Source of the DNA: Aquirufa sp.
Lineage (GTDB): Bacteria; Bacteroidota; Bacteroidia; Cytophagales; Spirosomataceae
Assembly (NCBI GenBank): GCA_030833145.1
Contig: JAURHT010000053.1
Location: 1 to 12,848, forward strand
Direction: 5' to 3'
Length of the DNA stretch: 12,848 bases
Part shown: piece by piece, positions 6,326 to 12,848 of the stretch
Position numbering within the stretch: the stretch's first letter is position 1
Layout of the letters: each line of letters begins with the position of its first letter
Translations under genes and position numbers: made by a program
Notes under the pieces: generated by a model
Databases searched by the model: none
The model's input: the letters and a program-made list of their open reading frames with translations, nothing else
What the model was told of the DNA's origin: nothing

Positions 6326-7651
6326 ATGAAAACATTTAATAAGCCGCGTTTAAGTATTGGCCAAATCTTTAATATGAGTGTCGGATTTTTAGGCATTCAG
6401 TTCGGCTTTGCCTTACAAAACGGTAATGCCTCTCGTGTACTTCAAAATTTCGGTGCTGATGTGGAGCAATTATCTTGGTTTTGGTTAGCTGCGCCTTTAA
6501 CGGGTATGATCATTCAGCCGATTATTGGATTTTATTCTGACCGAACTTGGAACGGTTTAGGCAGAAGAAAGCCCTTCTTTTTGACGGGAGCTATTTTAGC
6601 TTCAACGGCTTTGTTCTTTTTCCCTCATGCGGGAGCCTTAGCGAATTTTATCCCTCCTATGATTGTGGGTGCGGGTATCTTAATGATGATGGATGCGTCA
6701 TTTAACGTGGCGATGGAGCCGTTTAGAGCATTAGTAGCCGATAATTTACCAGAGGAACAAAATACGCTGGGCTTTTCCATTCAGACTTTCTTGATTGGAA
6801 TTGGAGCCGTGGTTGGTTCTTGGTTACCGTATATGTTTGGTAATTGGTTCGGTATTTCAAAGGATGCTGCGGAAGGCCAAATTCCTGATAACGTATTATA
6901 TAGTTTTTATGTAGGGGCTGCTGTGTTTATTACTGCGATTGTTTGGACGATAGCGACTACTAAAGAATATTCACCTGCTGAGCGCGAGGCGATGGGTTTT
7001 GAGGAGGAAGGTACAAAGGATTCCATTTGGTCTGTTTTCCGTTACATCAAGGAAATGCCTTTCACGATGCGCCAATTAGGTGTGGTGCAATTCTTTTCTT
7101 GGTTTGCCTTATTCTCTATGTGGGTATTCTCCACTCCTGCCATTGCGCACCACGTTTACGGATTACCGATGGACGATCATAGTTCTCCTGAATTCCAAAA
7201 TGCGGCCAACTGGGTGGGTATTATTTTCGGTGTTTACAGTGCGGTTTCAGCTGTTTATGCCATCTTTTTACCACGTATTGCGAAGGCTATTGGTAATAAA
7301 GCGACGCACGCGGTTTCATTGACAGCCGGTGGTTTGGGATTAATTTCTATCTATTTCATTTCTGATCCACAGATGTTGATCTTTAGTATGGTGGGTGTGG
7401 GAATGGCTTGGGCCTCGATTTTAGCGATGCCTTATGCGATTTTAGCCGGTTCCATTCCGATGTCTAAAATGGGCGTTTACATGGGTATTTTTAATTTCTT
7501 CATTACCTTACCACAAATCGTGAGTGGTATCATTGGAGGATCTTTGGTGAAACACGTGTACGGTGGTAATGCCATTTTCGCTATCGTGGTAGCGGGTTTC
7601 TTCTTTATCGCTGGTTCTATTAGTGTATTGTGGATCAAGGAAAAGGCCTAG
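6326..7651 (+). CDS. MFS maltose/sugar transporter, SLC45-like (MalA/MalT type)
   Basis: This 441-residue, strongly hydrophobic protein is consistent with 12 membrane helices in two halves, with a cytoplasmic loop at about 210-245. The MFS motif A region GFYSDRTWNGLGRRKPF (68-84) and EPFRALVADNLP (131-142) are typical of the SLC45-like branch. So is GVYMGIFNFFITLPQI (383-398). That branch transports sucrose or maltose with protons in the inner membrane. The gene starts 5 bases after the amylase stop and is surrounded by maltose-catabolic genes, so maltose or maltodextrin uptake is the likely role. Glucose or sucrose as substrate cannot be excluded from sequence alone. Its TAG stop is separated by one base from the ATG of the next gene, which suggests co-transcription and coupling. 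Confidence 0.9.
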   Translation: MKTFNKPRLSIGQIFNMSVGFLGIQFGFALQNGNASRVLQNFGADVEQLSWFWLAAPLTGMIIQPIIGFYSDRTWNGLGRRKPFFLTGAILASTALFFFPHAGALANFIPPMIVGAGILMMMDASFNVAMEPFRALVADNLPEEQNTLGFSIQTFLIGIGAVVGSWLPYMFGNWFGISKDAAEGQIPDNVLYSFYVGAAVFITAIVWTIATTKEYSPAEREAMGFEEEGTKDSIWSVFRYIKEMPFTMRQLGVVQFFSWFALFSMWVFSTPAIAHHVYGLPMDDHSSPEFQNAANWVGIIFGVYSAVSAVYAIFLPRIAKAIGNKATHAVSLTAGGLGLISIYFISDPQMLIFSMVGVGMAWASILAMPYAILAGSIPMSKMGVYMGIFNFFITLPQIVSGIIGGSLVKHVYGGNAIFAIVVAGFFFIAGSISVLWIKEKA

Positions 7652-7652
7652 C

Positions 7653-8423
7653 ATGAAAGTCTGGGTATTTTTGCTTTTCCCTTTCATCGCTTTTTCTCAG
7701 GAAATTCCTTCAGTGCTATTGCCTCGTATACAAGCGGCTCGAGAAAAGCATAATCCTTTGTTGATTGCGGAGCAATTTTATGGCCTTCCCTATGCCTCTC
7801 ATGCTTTATCGAAAGAAAACCCAGAGAAGTTTGTAATTGATTTCTCGGGTTTTGATTGCGTAACTTTTGTGGAGAATGTGTGGAGTTTATACCGTTCCAA
7901 AGGAATTGATTCTACATTCCTGCGCGAATTAGAACAGATTCGTTATGCTAGAAAACCTATTTCCTTTGAAAATAGAAACCATTATTTAAGCGCTACTTTT
8001 CTTCAAATGGAAGAAAAAGGCTTGTTTAAACAAGTTATTCCTCCTTCATACCGTGTATTAGCGGTTAAAAAAGTGGATTTTTTGTCACATTATTTGGCCC
8101 CTAAAAAAGGGATGATTGAACTTTCTGCCATTCAATTAATGGAGAACAGTTTAGGCCCCATAACCTATGTTCCTAGTGCATCCTTTTCCCAAGTGTCTTC
8201 TTACCTTCAATCGGGTGATGTCATCGCCTTTGTGTCCAAGCGGAAAGATCTTGATTACCAACATGTAGGCTTTATTCGCCAACAAAAGGGTCAATATTAT
8301 TTAGTCCATGCTTCTCAAGATCGCAGAAAAGTGTGTCAATCAGTTGAATCAATTTCCGTATATTTAAAGAATCATCCTTCAATGATAGGATTTAATGTCT
8401 TTAGACCGGAATATGCCAAATAA
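7653..8423 (+). CDS. DUF1460 (NlpC/P60-like) exported N-acetylmuramoyl-L-alanine amidase-like protein
   Basis: I start this 256-residue protein at the ATG at 7653, because from there it begins with a clean signal peptide (MKVWVFLLFPFIAFS-QE, cleavage at about residue 15). The in-frame ATG at 7623 would overlap the transporter by 29 bases and put a charged 10-residue extension before the signal. FDCVTFVE (67-74) gives the catalytic C69; H204 in YQHVGFI and H219 in LVHAS are the expected His partners. This pattern matches the DUF1460 family, papain-fold enzymes thought to cleave cell-wall peptides in the periplasm. The gene begins one base after the transporter stop and overlaps the next gene by 11 bases. 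Nothing links it to maltose use except position. Family call is from recalled motifs; the exact peptide bond cut is unknown. Confidence 0.82.
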   Translation: MKVWVFLLFPFIAFSQEIPSVLLPRIQAAREKHNPLLIAEQFYGLPYASHALSKENPEKFVIDFSGFDCVTFVENVWSLYRSKGIDSTFLRELEQIRYARKPISFENRNHYLSATFLQMEEKGLFKQVIPPSYRVLAVKKVDFLSHYLAPKKGMIELSAIQLMENSLGPITYVPSASFSQVSSYLQSGDVIAFVSKRKDLDYQHVGFIRQQKGQYYLVHASQDRRKVCQSVESISVYLKNHPSMIGFNVFRPEYAK

Positions 8424-9561
8424 ACGTTACGATTTTGACCAAATTATTGATCGCCGCCAAACCCATTCGTTCAAATGGGATAATGTGACTTACCCTGCTC
8501 ATCGAGACATGTTACCCATGCCAGTGGCAGACATGGATTTCCCGGTGGCAGATGAAATATTGGAAGCATTAGATCGTATTACGGCTCATGGTATTTTAGG
8601 ATACTCGATTGTACCTGAATCTTTAAAAATAGCGGCTCAACATAAAATAAAACGCGATTATTCCTGGACCACTTCGCTTGAATCACAAGTTTGGATTCCT
8701 GGTATTGTTCCCGGAATTACTGCTGCATGTGCGGCGTTAACGAATGAAAAAGAAGGGATTATTACAGCGGTTCCCGTATACCATCCCTTTCATTTGGTGG
8801 CCGGTTGGGTGAATTGTCCTCTTATTACTTTTGAAATGATCAAAGAAGGTGATCGATGGACATTTGATTTTGAAGATTTCGAAAGAGGCCTTCAAAAAGG
8901 ACCGAAGGTTTTTTTACTTTGTAATCCTCATAATCCAGGCGGTACTATATTTAATGAAATAGAAATCTTGCGTATCGTTGATCTTTGTGCGAAATACAAC
9001 GTAACTATTGTTTCTGATGAAATTCACGCTGATTTGCGCTTATATCCTCAGTCCGAGCACCTCTCGATTGGTCGATTTGAGAAACAACCCATCATTAGCT
9101 TCTTCGCTACCTCTAAAGCGTTTAATACAGCGGGATTAGGTGGCGCTGTTGCTGTTATTCCTGATACTGTACTTAGAGATAAATTCACTAAAGCATCCGC
9201 TGGCTTCTTCTCTATGCTGTCCAGACATAGTATTGAAGTGATGTTAGCCACCTATGCTCACGGGGAAGAATGGTTAGCGCAGCTTCTTCCCTATTTGCGT
9301 GCGAATCACGATTTACTGTTAGATTTTGTGCGTTCAACCCCGGGTTTAGCGATGCAGCCCCTGGAAGGCACCTATTTAGCTTGGATTGAATACGATGAGG
9401 CTTTATGGGGGGATTTCCAACAGAAATGTTGGGATGCTGGTGTACACGTGTTGCGTGGGGAGCAATTTAAGGGTAGGAATTTTATTCGGCTGAATTTTGC
9501 TTGTCCACGAGCAGTTCTAGAAAAAGCAATTGAACGCATGAAATCAATCACACATGGCTAG
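8413..9561 (+). CDS. patB/malY-like: MalY/PatB-type PLP-dependent C-S lyase (cystathionine beta-lyase-like)
   Basis: With the start at 8413 (MPNKRYDFDQIIDRR) the protein is 382 residues, the usual MalY/PatB size. An ATG at 8395 would add six residues and lengthen the overlap with the upstream gene to 29 bases. Fold-type I aminotransferase features are in order. The N-terminal IIDRRQTHSFKWD and PMPVADMDFP are typical of PatB. CNPHNPGG lies at 170-177, SDEIHADL at 201-208 has the PLP-pyridine Asp (D202), SKAFNTAG at 234-241 has the PLP lysine K235, and R359 in NFIRLNFACPR is the carboxylate-binding Arg. It likely breaks the C-S bond of cystathionine or related cysteine conjugates, giving pyruvate, ammonia and a thiol. 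E. coli MalY also represses the maltose activator MalT. The location beside a maltose locus is curious, but the MalY/MalT mechanism is not known in Bacteroidota and no MalT is seen here. Its end overlaps the next gene by 8 bases. Confidence 0.9.
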   Translation: MPNKRYDFDQIIDRRQTHSFKWDNVTYPAHRDMLPMPVADMDFPVADEILEALDRITAHGILGYSIVPESLKIAAQHKIKRDYSWTTSLESQVWIPGIVPGITAACAALTNEKEGIITAVPVYHPFHLVAGWVNCPLITFEMIKEGDRWTFDFEDFERGLQKGPKVFLLCNPHNPGGTIFNEIEILRIVDLCAKYNVTIVSDEIHADLRLYPQSEHLSIGRFEKQPIISFFATSKAFNTAGLGGAVAVIPDTVLRDKFTKASAGFFSMLSRHSIEVMLATYAHGEEWLAQLLPYLRANHDLLLDFVRSTPGLAMQPLEGTYLAWIEYDEALWGDFQQKCWDAGVHVLRGEQFKGRNFIRLNFACPRAVLEKAIERMKSITHG

Positions 9562-10192
9562 GTTGTTGAAGTTTTTCTTGTTCGTTCTTTTACTAGGTTT
9601 TTTAGCCTATATATTCGTGTACATAGGAGAATTAGATGACAAACCAGAAGAAACAGAGATTACTGATGTGGATGTGGTAAAGGCTTATGGGGATTCCCTA
9701 TCGCTCATAGCTGTAGATGATACGATTTCTAGGCCGTTGAATAGTTCTTTAACTTCTGCCTTTGAAGACTTTACTGTTACTGTTGACGAGGGAACGATTC
9801 AATTGGAGAAAAGTCACTCGGTACTGTATGAAAAAAATATAGCGAATTTCAAGGCTTCATCAGTCTTAGCTTCTGATTTGAATGGAAATGAGAAGCCTGA
9901 GTTCTGGGTAGCCGGCTGGCAGGGTAAAAACTACCGAATCTTTGCTTTTGAATATGAAAATGGGAAAGTTCAGGCAATTCGTTTTCCGGCTATTATGGGG
10001 CGGCAGCGATTGGGATATGTGGGGGCAGATAGTTTGTATTTAGAAAAGGCAGCGATTGTGCATTCCTTTGGCTATGAAAATGATCCTTATGCCGATATCT
10101 CTTCAGGGATTCGCGCTTGTTATTATAAATATGGAGCGGATGGCAGTTTTGTCCTCTCTAAAACCTTAGACCTAGAAAAAAACAATGAGTAA
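9554..10192 (+). CDS. Membrane-anchored protein of unknown function
   Basis: I do not recognise this 212-residue protein. It begins MARLLKFF followed by one long hydrophobic segment (about residues 6-25). Next is an acidic stretch (26-42) and then a soluble region of about 170 residues. The layout suggests an N-terminally anchored protein facing the periplasm, or an uncleaved signal. DLNGNEKPEFWV (108-119) resembles the Asp/Asn-rich loops of FG-GAP/VCBS-type repeats and could bind calcium, but only one such loop is seen, so a propeller is not claimed. Aromatic-rich stretches (YRIFAFEYENGK, ACYYKYG) suggest beta structure. The start overlaps the upstream stop (ATGGCTAG), and the stop overlaps the next start (ATGAGTAA). 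It is therefore translated as part of a coupled operon between the C-S lyase and the dehydratase. Reality as a gene is well supported; function is open. Confidence 0.8.
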   Translation: MARLLKFFLFVLLLGFLAYIFVYIGELDDKPEETEITDVDVVKAYGDSLSLIAVDDTISRPLNSSLTSAFEDFTVTVDEGTIQLEKSHSVLYEKNIANFKASSVLASDLNGNEKPEFWVAGWQGKNYRIFAFEYENGKVQAIRFPAIMGRQRLGYVGADSLYLEKAAIVHSFGYENDPYADISSGIRACYYKYGADGSFVLSKTLDLEKNNE

Positions 10193-11900
10193 AGTAAACC
10201 TACGTTCGCAGCAGTGGTTTGGAAAGACCGGTAAAGATGGATTCATCTACCGTGCCTGGATGAAAAACCAAGGGATTCCAGATGATTATTTCCAAGGAAA
10301 ACCGGTGATTGGTATTTGTAATACCTGGTCTGAATTAACGCCTTGTAATGCGCATTTTAGGGAATTGGCGGAATTTGTGAAGAAAGGAATTATCGAGGCG
10401 GGTGGATTTCCAGTGGAGTTTCCGGTGATGTCTTTGGGCGAAACCTTAATCAAACCTACTGCGATGTTGTACCGCAATTTAGCGAGTATGGACGTGGAGG
10501 AATCGATTCGAGCTAATCCGATTGATGGTGTGGTATTAATGTGTGGTTGCGATAAAACGACTCCTTCGCTCGTGATGGGCGCGTGCAGCGTCGATTTACC
10601 TACCTTGGTTATCTCTGGAGGTCCCATGATGAAAGGGAAATTCAAGGGCAAAGAAATCGGGACATCCGATGTATGGCGTTTCGCTGAAGCGTATAAACTA
10701 GGCGAATTAACACAGAAGGAATTTATTGAAGCAGAAGCGTGCATGGCTAGAACGCCAGGTCACTGTGCCGTGATGGGAACAGCGTCTACGATGGCTACGA
10801 TGGTGGAAGCTTTGGGATTAAGTTTACCTCAAAACGCGGCCATTCCAGCGGCTGATGTACGGAGAAAAGTGCTTGCACAGCATTCAGGCCGCCGTATCGT
10901 AGAAATGGTGAATGAGGATTTGAAGATGTCCAAAGTCTTAACACGTCCCGCTTTCGAAAATGCGATTCGCGTGAATGCGGCTACGGGTGGCTCGACTAAT
11001 TTTGTGATTCACTTAACGGCTATTGCGGGTCGATTAGGCGTGGATTTAAAATTGGATGATTTCGATGAATTCTCACGTAATATTCCGCTTTTAGCGAATA
11101 TCCAGCCTTCAGGCGAACACTTCATGGAAGACTTGTATTACGCGGGTGGACTTCCGGCCTTGATGAATCAAATGAAGGAACATTTACATACGTCGATTGT
11201 GACAGTAAATGGTAAAACAGTGGGTGAAAACATCGAAAACACGCCGATTTATGACCCTACGATCATTTCTTCGTTTGAAGCTCCGTTTAAACCCGATTCA
11301 GGCATAGCCGTTGTTCGTGGGAACCTAGCACCCAATGGAGCTGTCTTGAAACCATCTGCAGCCTCAAAAGCCTTATTTAAGCACCGGGGGAAGGCGGTCG
11401 TCTTTGAAAATATTGAGGATTACCACGCTCGTATTGATTCTCCAGAGTTAGATATAGATGAAAATTCGGTGATGGTTTTAAAAAATGTAGGCCCTAAAGG
11501 GTATCCAGGAATGGCTGAGGTGGGGAATATGGGCATACCTAAAAAGCTCTTAGAAAAAGGGGTGAAAGATATGGTCAGAATTTCGGATGGCCGTATGAGT
11601 GGAACAGGTTTTGGAACGGTGGTTCTTCACGTATCGCCTGAGTCTGCTGCCGGTGGGCCTTTGAATTGGGTGCAAAATGGCGATTACATTGCCTTAGACG
11701 TTGAAAATCGTACGATTAATTGGGAAGTATCAGAGGAAGAGTTGGCTGCTCGTAAGTTAGCACAACCTTTTGAGAAGCCTAAGACGATTCGGGGTTATGT
11801 AGGTCTTTTCATCGATCACGTAGAACAAGCGGATCAAGGAGCTGATTTTGATTTCCTAAAAGGCGGTTCAGGATCTATCGTTACGCGCGATTCTCATTAA
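10185..11900 (+). CDS. IlvD/Edd family dehydratase, sugar-acid type (L-arabinonate/xylonate dehydratase-like)
   Basis: The protein is 571 residues. Three cysteines expected to hold the Fe-S cluster are present: C54 in ELTPCN, C122 in GCDKTTP and C194 in PGHCAVMG. D123 next to C122 is an expected Mg2+ ligand, and S472 in SDGRMSGTGFG is the catalytic serine. The CDKTTP motif (rather than CDKTMPG), the N-terminal LRSQQWF and the C-terminal EDYHARID and GYPGMAEV match the sugar-acid dehydratases, such as Rhizobium L-arabinonate dehydratase, better than branched-chain IlvD. The expected reaction is aldonate to 2-keto-3-deoxy-aldonate plus water in the cytosol. The gene overlaps the hypothetical gene by 8 bases and is followed one base later by an SDR gene, which could act before or after it on the same sugar acid. 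No aldolase, KDG-type kinase or lactonase is in the window. Automated pipelines may label it dihydroxy-acid dehydratase. The substrate is unknown. Confidence 0.88.
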   Translation: MSKVNLRSQQWFGKTGKDGFIYRAWMKNQGIPDDYFQGKPVIGICNTWSELTPCNAHFRELAEFVKKGIIEAGGFPVEFPVMSLGETLIKPTAMLYRNLASMDVEESIRANPIDGVVLMCGCDKTTPSLVMGACSVDLPTLVISGGPMMKGKFKGKEIGTSDVWRFAEAYKLGELTQKEFIEAEACMARTPGHCAVMGTASTMATMVEALGLSLPQNAAIPAADVRRKVLAQHSGRRIVEMVNEDLKMSKVLTRPAFENAIRVNAATGGSTNFVIHLTAIAGRLGVDLKLDDFDEFSRNIPLLANIQPSGEHFMEDLYYAGGLPALMNQMKEHLHTSIVTVNGKTVGENIENTPIYDPTIISSFEAPFKPDSGIAVVRGNLAPNGAVLKPSAASKALFKHRGKAVVFENIEDYHARIDSPELDIDENSVMVLKNVGPKGYPGMAEVGNMGIPKKLLEKGVKDMVRISDGRMSGTGFGTVVLHVSPESAAGGPLNWVQNGDYIALDVENRTINWEVSEEELAARKLAQPFEKPKTIRGYVGLFIDHVEQADQGADFDFLKGGSGSIVTRDSH

Positions 11901-11901
11901 T

Positions 11902-12618
11902 ATGAAAGTATATATTGTCACCGGTGCAGGTCAAGGGATTGGGTATCAAATTGCGCAGCATTTGATGTCTGAGGGGCATTTAGTGGTCAATAATGACATT
12001 GATTCTAAGCTAATTTCTGGTCCTTATTCGAAAGCCGGTGACGTTAGTTCATACGAGTTTATTCAAGAGTTAGTTGCCTATGCGCAAACATTACCCGGTG
12101 AATTAGCCGGGTGTGTCTGTAATGCAGGGGTGACGACTTTTGGGAGTTTTTGGGAGTATAGCCCAGCTTCCATGAAATCTTTATTGGATTTAAATATTCA
12201 AGGGACATTTTTCTTGATTCAAGAAGTGGCGAAAGCCATGCGTAAAGCGGGAAATCCCGGTTCCATTGTGGTGACATCTTCGGTCACAGGTCATCAGGCA
12301 CATCCTGATTTAGCGGCGTATGGGATGACAAAGGCGGCTTTGAATCAATTAGTCCAAAACTTGGTCATCGATCTCTCTCCTGTTCAAATTCGCATTAATG
12401 CGGTTTCTCCCGGTGCTACGTTGACCGAAAGAACGGAGAAGGATGAAAATTATCTGCACGAATGGAGTCGACTAACTCCTTTGGGTAGACCAGCGGACGT
12501 TCAGGATATAGCAGAGGCTGTTTGTTTTTTTTTGAGTGACAAGGCAAAGCATATCACTGGTCAAACATTAATCGTGGATGGTGGCTGGACAAGCATAAGT
12601 CCCCCACCCAAGGCCTAA
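11902..12618 (+). CDS. SDR family NAD(H)-dependent oxidoreductase
   Basis: This is a classical short-chain dehydrogenase/reductase of 238 residues. It shows the dinucleotide-binding TGAGQGIG (7-14), NAG (74-76), a structural N98, the catalytic S126/S127 region in VVTSSVTG and YGMTK with Y140 and K144. The C-terminal GQTLIVDGGW (220-229) is also typical. An Asp after the second beta strand (NNDID, D32) favours NAD over NADP. It follows the sugar-acid dehydratase by one base, so a role in the same pathway is likely. It could be a sugar dehydrogenase upstream of the dehydratase, or a dehydrogenase of the 2-keto-3-deoxy acid downstream of it, as in non-phosphorylative routes. Substrate assignment is inference from context. 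Its TAA stop overlaps, tail to tail, the stop codon of the minus-strand dipeptidase gene. Confidence 0.92.
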   Translation: MKVYIVTGAGQGIGYQIAQHLMSEGHLVVNNDIDSKLISGPYSKAGDVSSYEFIQELVAYAQTLPGELAGCVCNAGVTTFGSFWEYSPASMKSLLDLNIQGTFFLIQEVAKAMRKAGNPGSIVVTSSVTGHQAHPDLAAYGMTKAALNQLVQNLVIDLSPVQIRINAVSPGATLTERTEKDENYLHEWSRLTPLGRPADVQDIAEAVCFFLSDKAKHITGQTLIVDGGWTSISPPPKA

Positions 12619-12848
12619 GACCAGGCCTTTTCTAGGAATTTAAGCCAGTTTTGGTGGCAGAATTTGACGATATCTTCATCAGAAAATCCGCGTTTCAATA
12701 GTAATTCAGGTAGTTTTTGTAAATCAGCAATCGTTTCAATGTCTGCCGGACATTGTTCTCTACCAAACCCTCCGTCTAAATCAGTCCCTAATCCCACGTG
12801 ATTTGTGTTACCAGCTAAATCACAAACGTGGACTAAGTGATCTATGAG
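12615..12848 (-). CDS. Membrane dipeptidase (peptidase family M19), C-terminal 77 residues, cut by window edge
   Basis: The minus strand is open from the right edge to a TAG stop at 12617-12615. It reads LIDHLVHVCDLAGN, then HVGLGTDLDGGFG, an acidic stretch, and LPELLLKRGFSDEDIVKF with NWLKFLE near the end. GTDLDGGFG is the conserved C-terminal active-site segment of the renal-dipeptidase/M19 zinc peptidases, with the Asp equivalent to D288 of the human enzyme. The GFS.EDI..F...N pattern is the family's last helix pair. A GTG at 12797 is internal (the V of HVGLG) and is not the start, which lies beyond 12848. M19 enzymes hydrolyse dipeptides, often with D-residues at the C-terminal position. 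The zinc ligands lie in the missing part. The gene converges on the SDR gene with a 4-base overlap of stop codons. Confidence 0.9.
   Translation of the reverse strand, partial: LIDHLVHVCDLAGNTNHVGLGTDLDGGFGREQCPADIETIADLQKLPELLLKRGFSDEDIVKFCHQNWLKFLEKAWS

Noticed and set aside
7623..7652. Upstream ATG for the DUF1460 gene
   Set aside because: It would place a charged decapeptide before a perfect signal peptide and overlap the transporter gene by 29 bases; the ATG at 7653 fits better.
8395..8412. Upstream ATG for the MalY/PatB gene
   Set aside because: It adds only six residues not seen in the family start and lengthens the overlap; the ATG at 8413 gives the usual N-terminus. The choice is not certain.
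10286..10744. 152-codon open frame on the minus strand
   Set aside because: It lies wholly antisense to the strongly supported dehydratase gene and its translation shows no recognisable motif, so it is a shadow of that gene's codon use.
10185..11900. Branched-chain dihydroxy-acid dehydratase IlvD
   Set aside because: The CDKTTP motif and the N- and C-terminal blocks fit sugar-acid dehydratases better, and no ilv neighbours are present; not fully excluded.
12615..12797. Short complete gene starting at a GTG at 12797
   Set aside because: The frame stays open to the window edge and the upstream codons continue the M19 family sequence, so this is the 3' part of a larger gene.

Overview
The window looks like the chromosome of a Bacteroidota bacterium, probably of the Cytophagia type. 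The evidence is A+T-leaning coding DNA, the lack of clear Shine-Dalgarno sequences, TAnnTTTG-type -7 promoter elements, and Bacteroidota-typical gene families (DUF1460, GH65/PgmB/GH13/MFS maltose locus). The exact genus cannot be fixed from the sequence; a freshwater Cytophagales member is a guess.

Layout. At the left edge is the start of dnaK on the minus strand, cut by the window. A 160 bp divergent control region separates it from a plus-strand gene that closely resembles the eukaryotic dihydroceramide/sphingolipid delta-4 desaturase (DEGS1 type). After a strong bidirectional terminator at 1401-1437 comes a maltose/maltodextrin locus. It consists of a minus-strand pair (beta-phosphoglucomutase, then GH65 maltose phosphorylase) and a divergent plus-strand pair (exported GH13 alpha-amylase, then an SLC45-like MFS sugar transporter). 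The implied route is periplasmic cleavage of alpha-glucans, import of maltose through the MFS carrier, phosphorolysis to glucose plus beta-glucose-1-phosphate, and isomerisation to glucose-6-phosphate.

The plus-strand genes then continue with almost no spacing or with short overlaps to 12618: a DUF1460 NlpC/P60-like exported hydrolase, a MalY/PatB PLP C-S lyase, a small membrane-anchored protein of unknown function, an IlvD/Edd dehydratase of the sugar-acid type, and an SDR oxidoreductase. From the alpha-amylase on, seven genes form one tight directional cluster and are probably co-transcribed at least in part. At the right edge is the 3' end of a minus-strand M19 membrane dipeptidase. Its stop codon overlaps that of the SDR gene tail to tail.

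Most of the window is ordinary metabolism. I see no phage, IS element, CRISPR array, tRNA or rRNA. No gene-free stretch exceeds 300 bases; the longest is 153-312. The points most worth a second look are the eukaryote-like ceramide desaturase, a sigma-54-like site plus palindrome in front of dnaK, and a near-identical 16-base element upstream of both maltose-catabolic genes on the minus strand.
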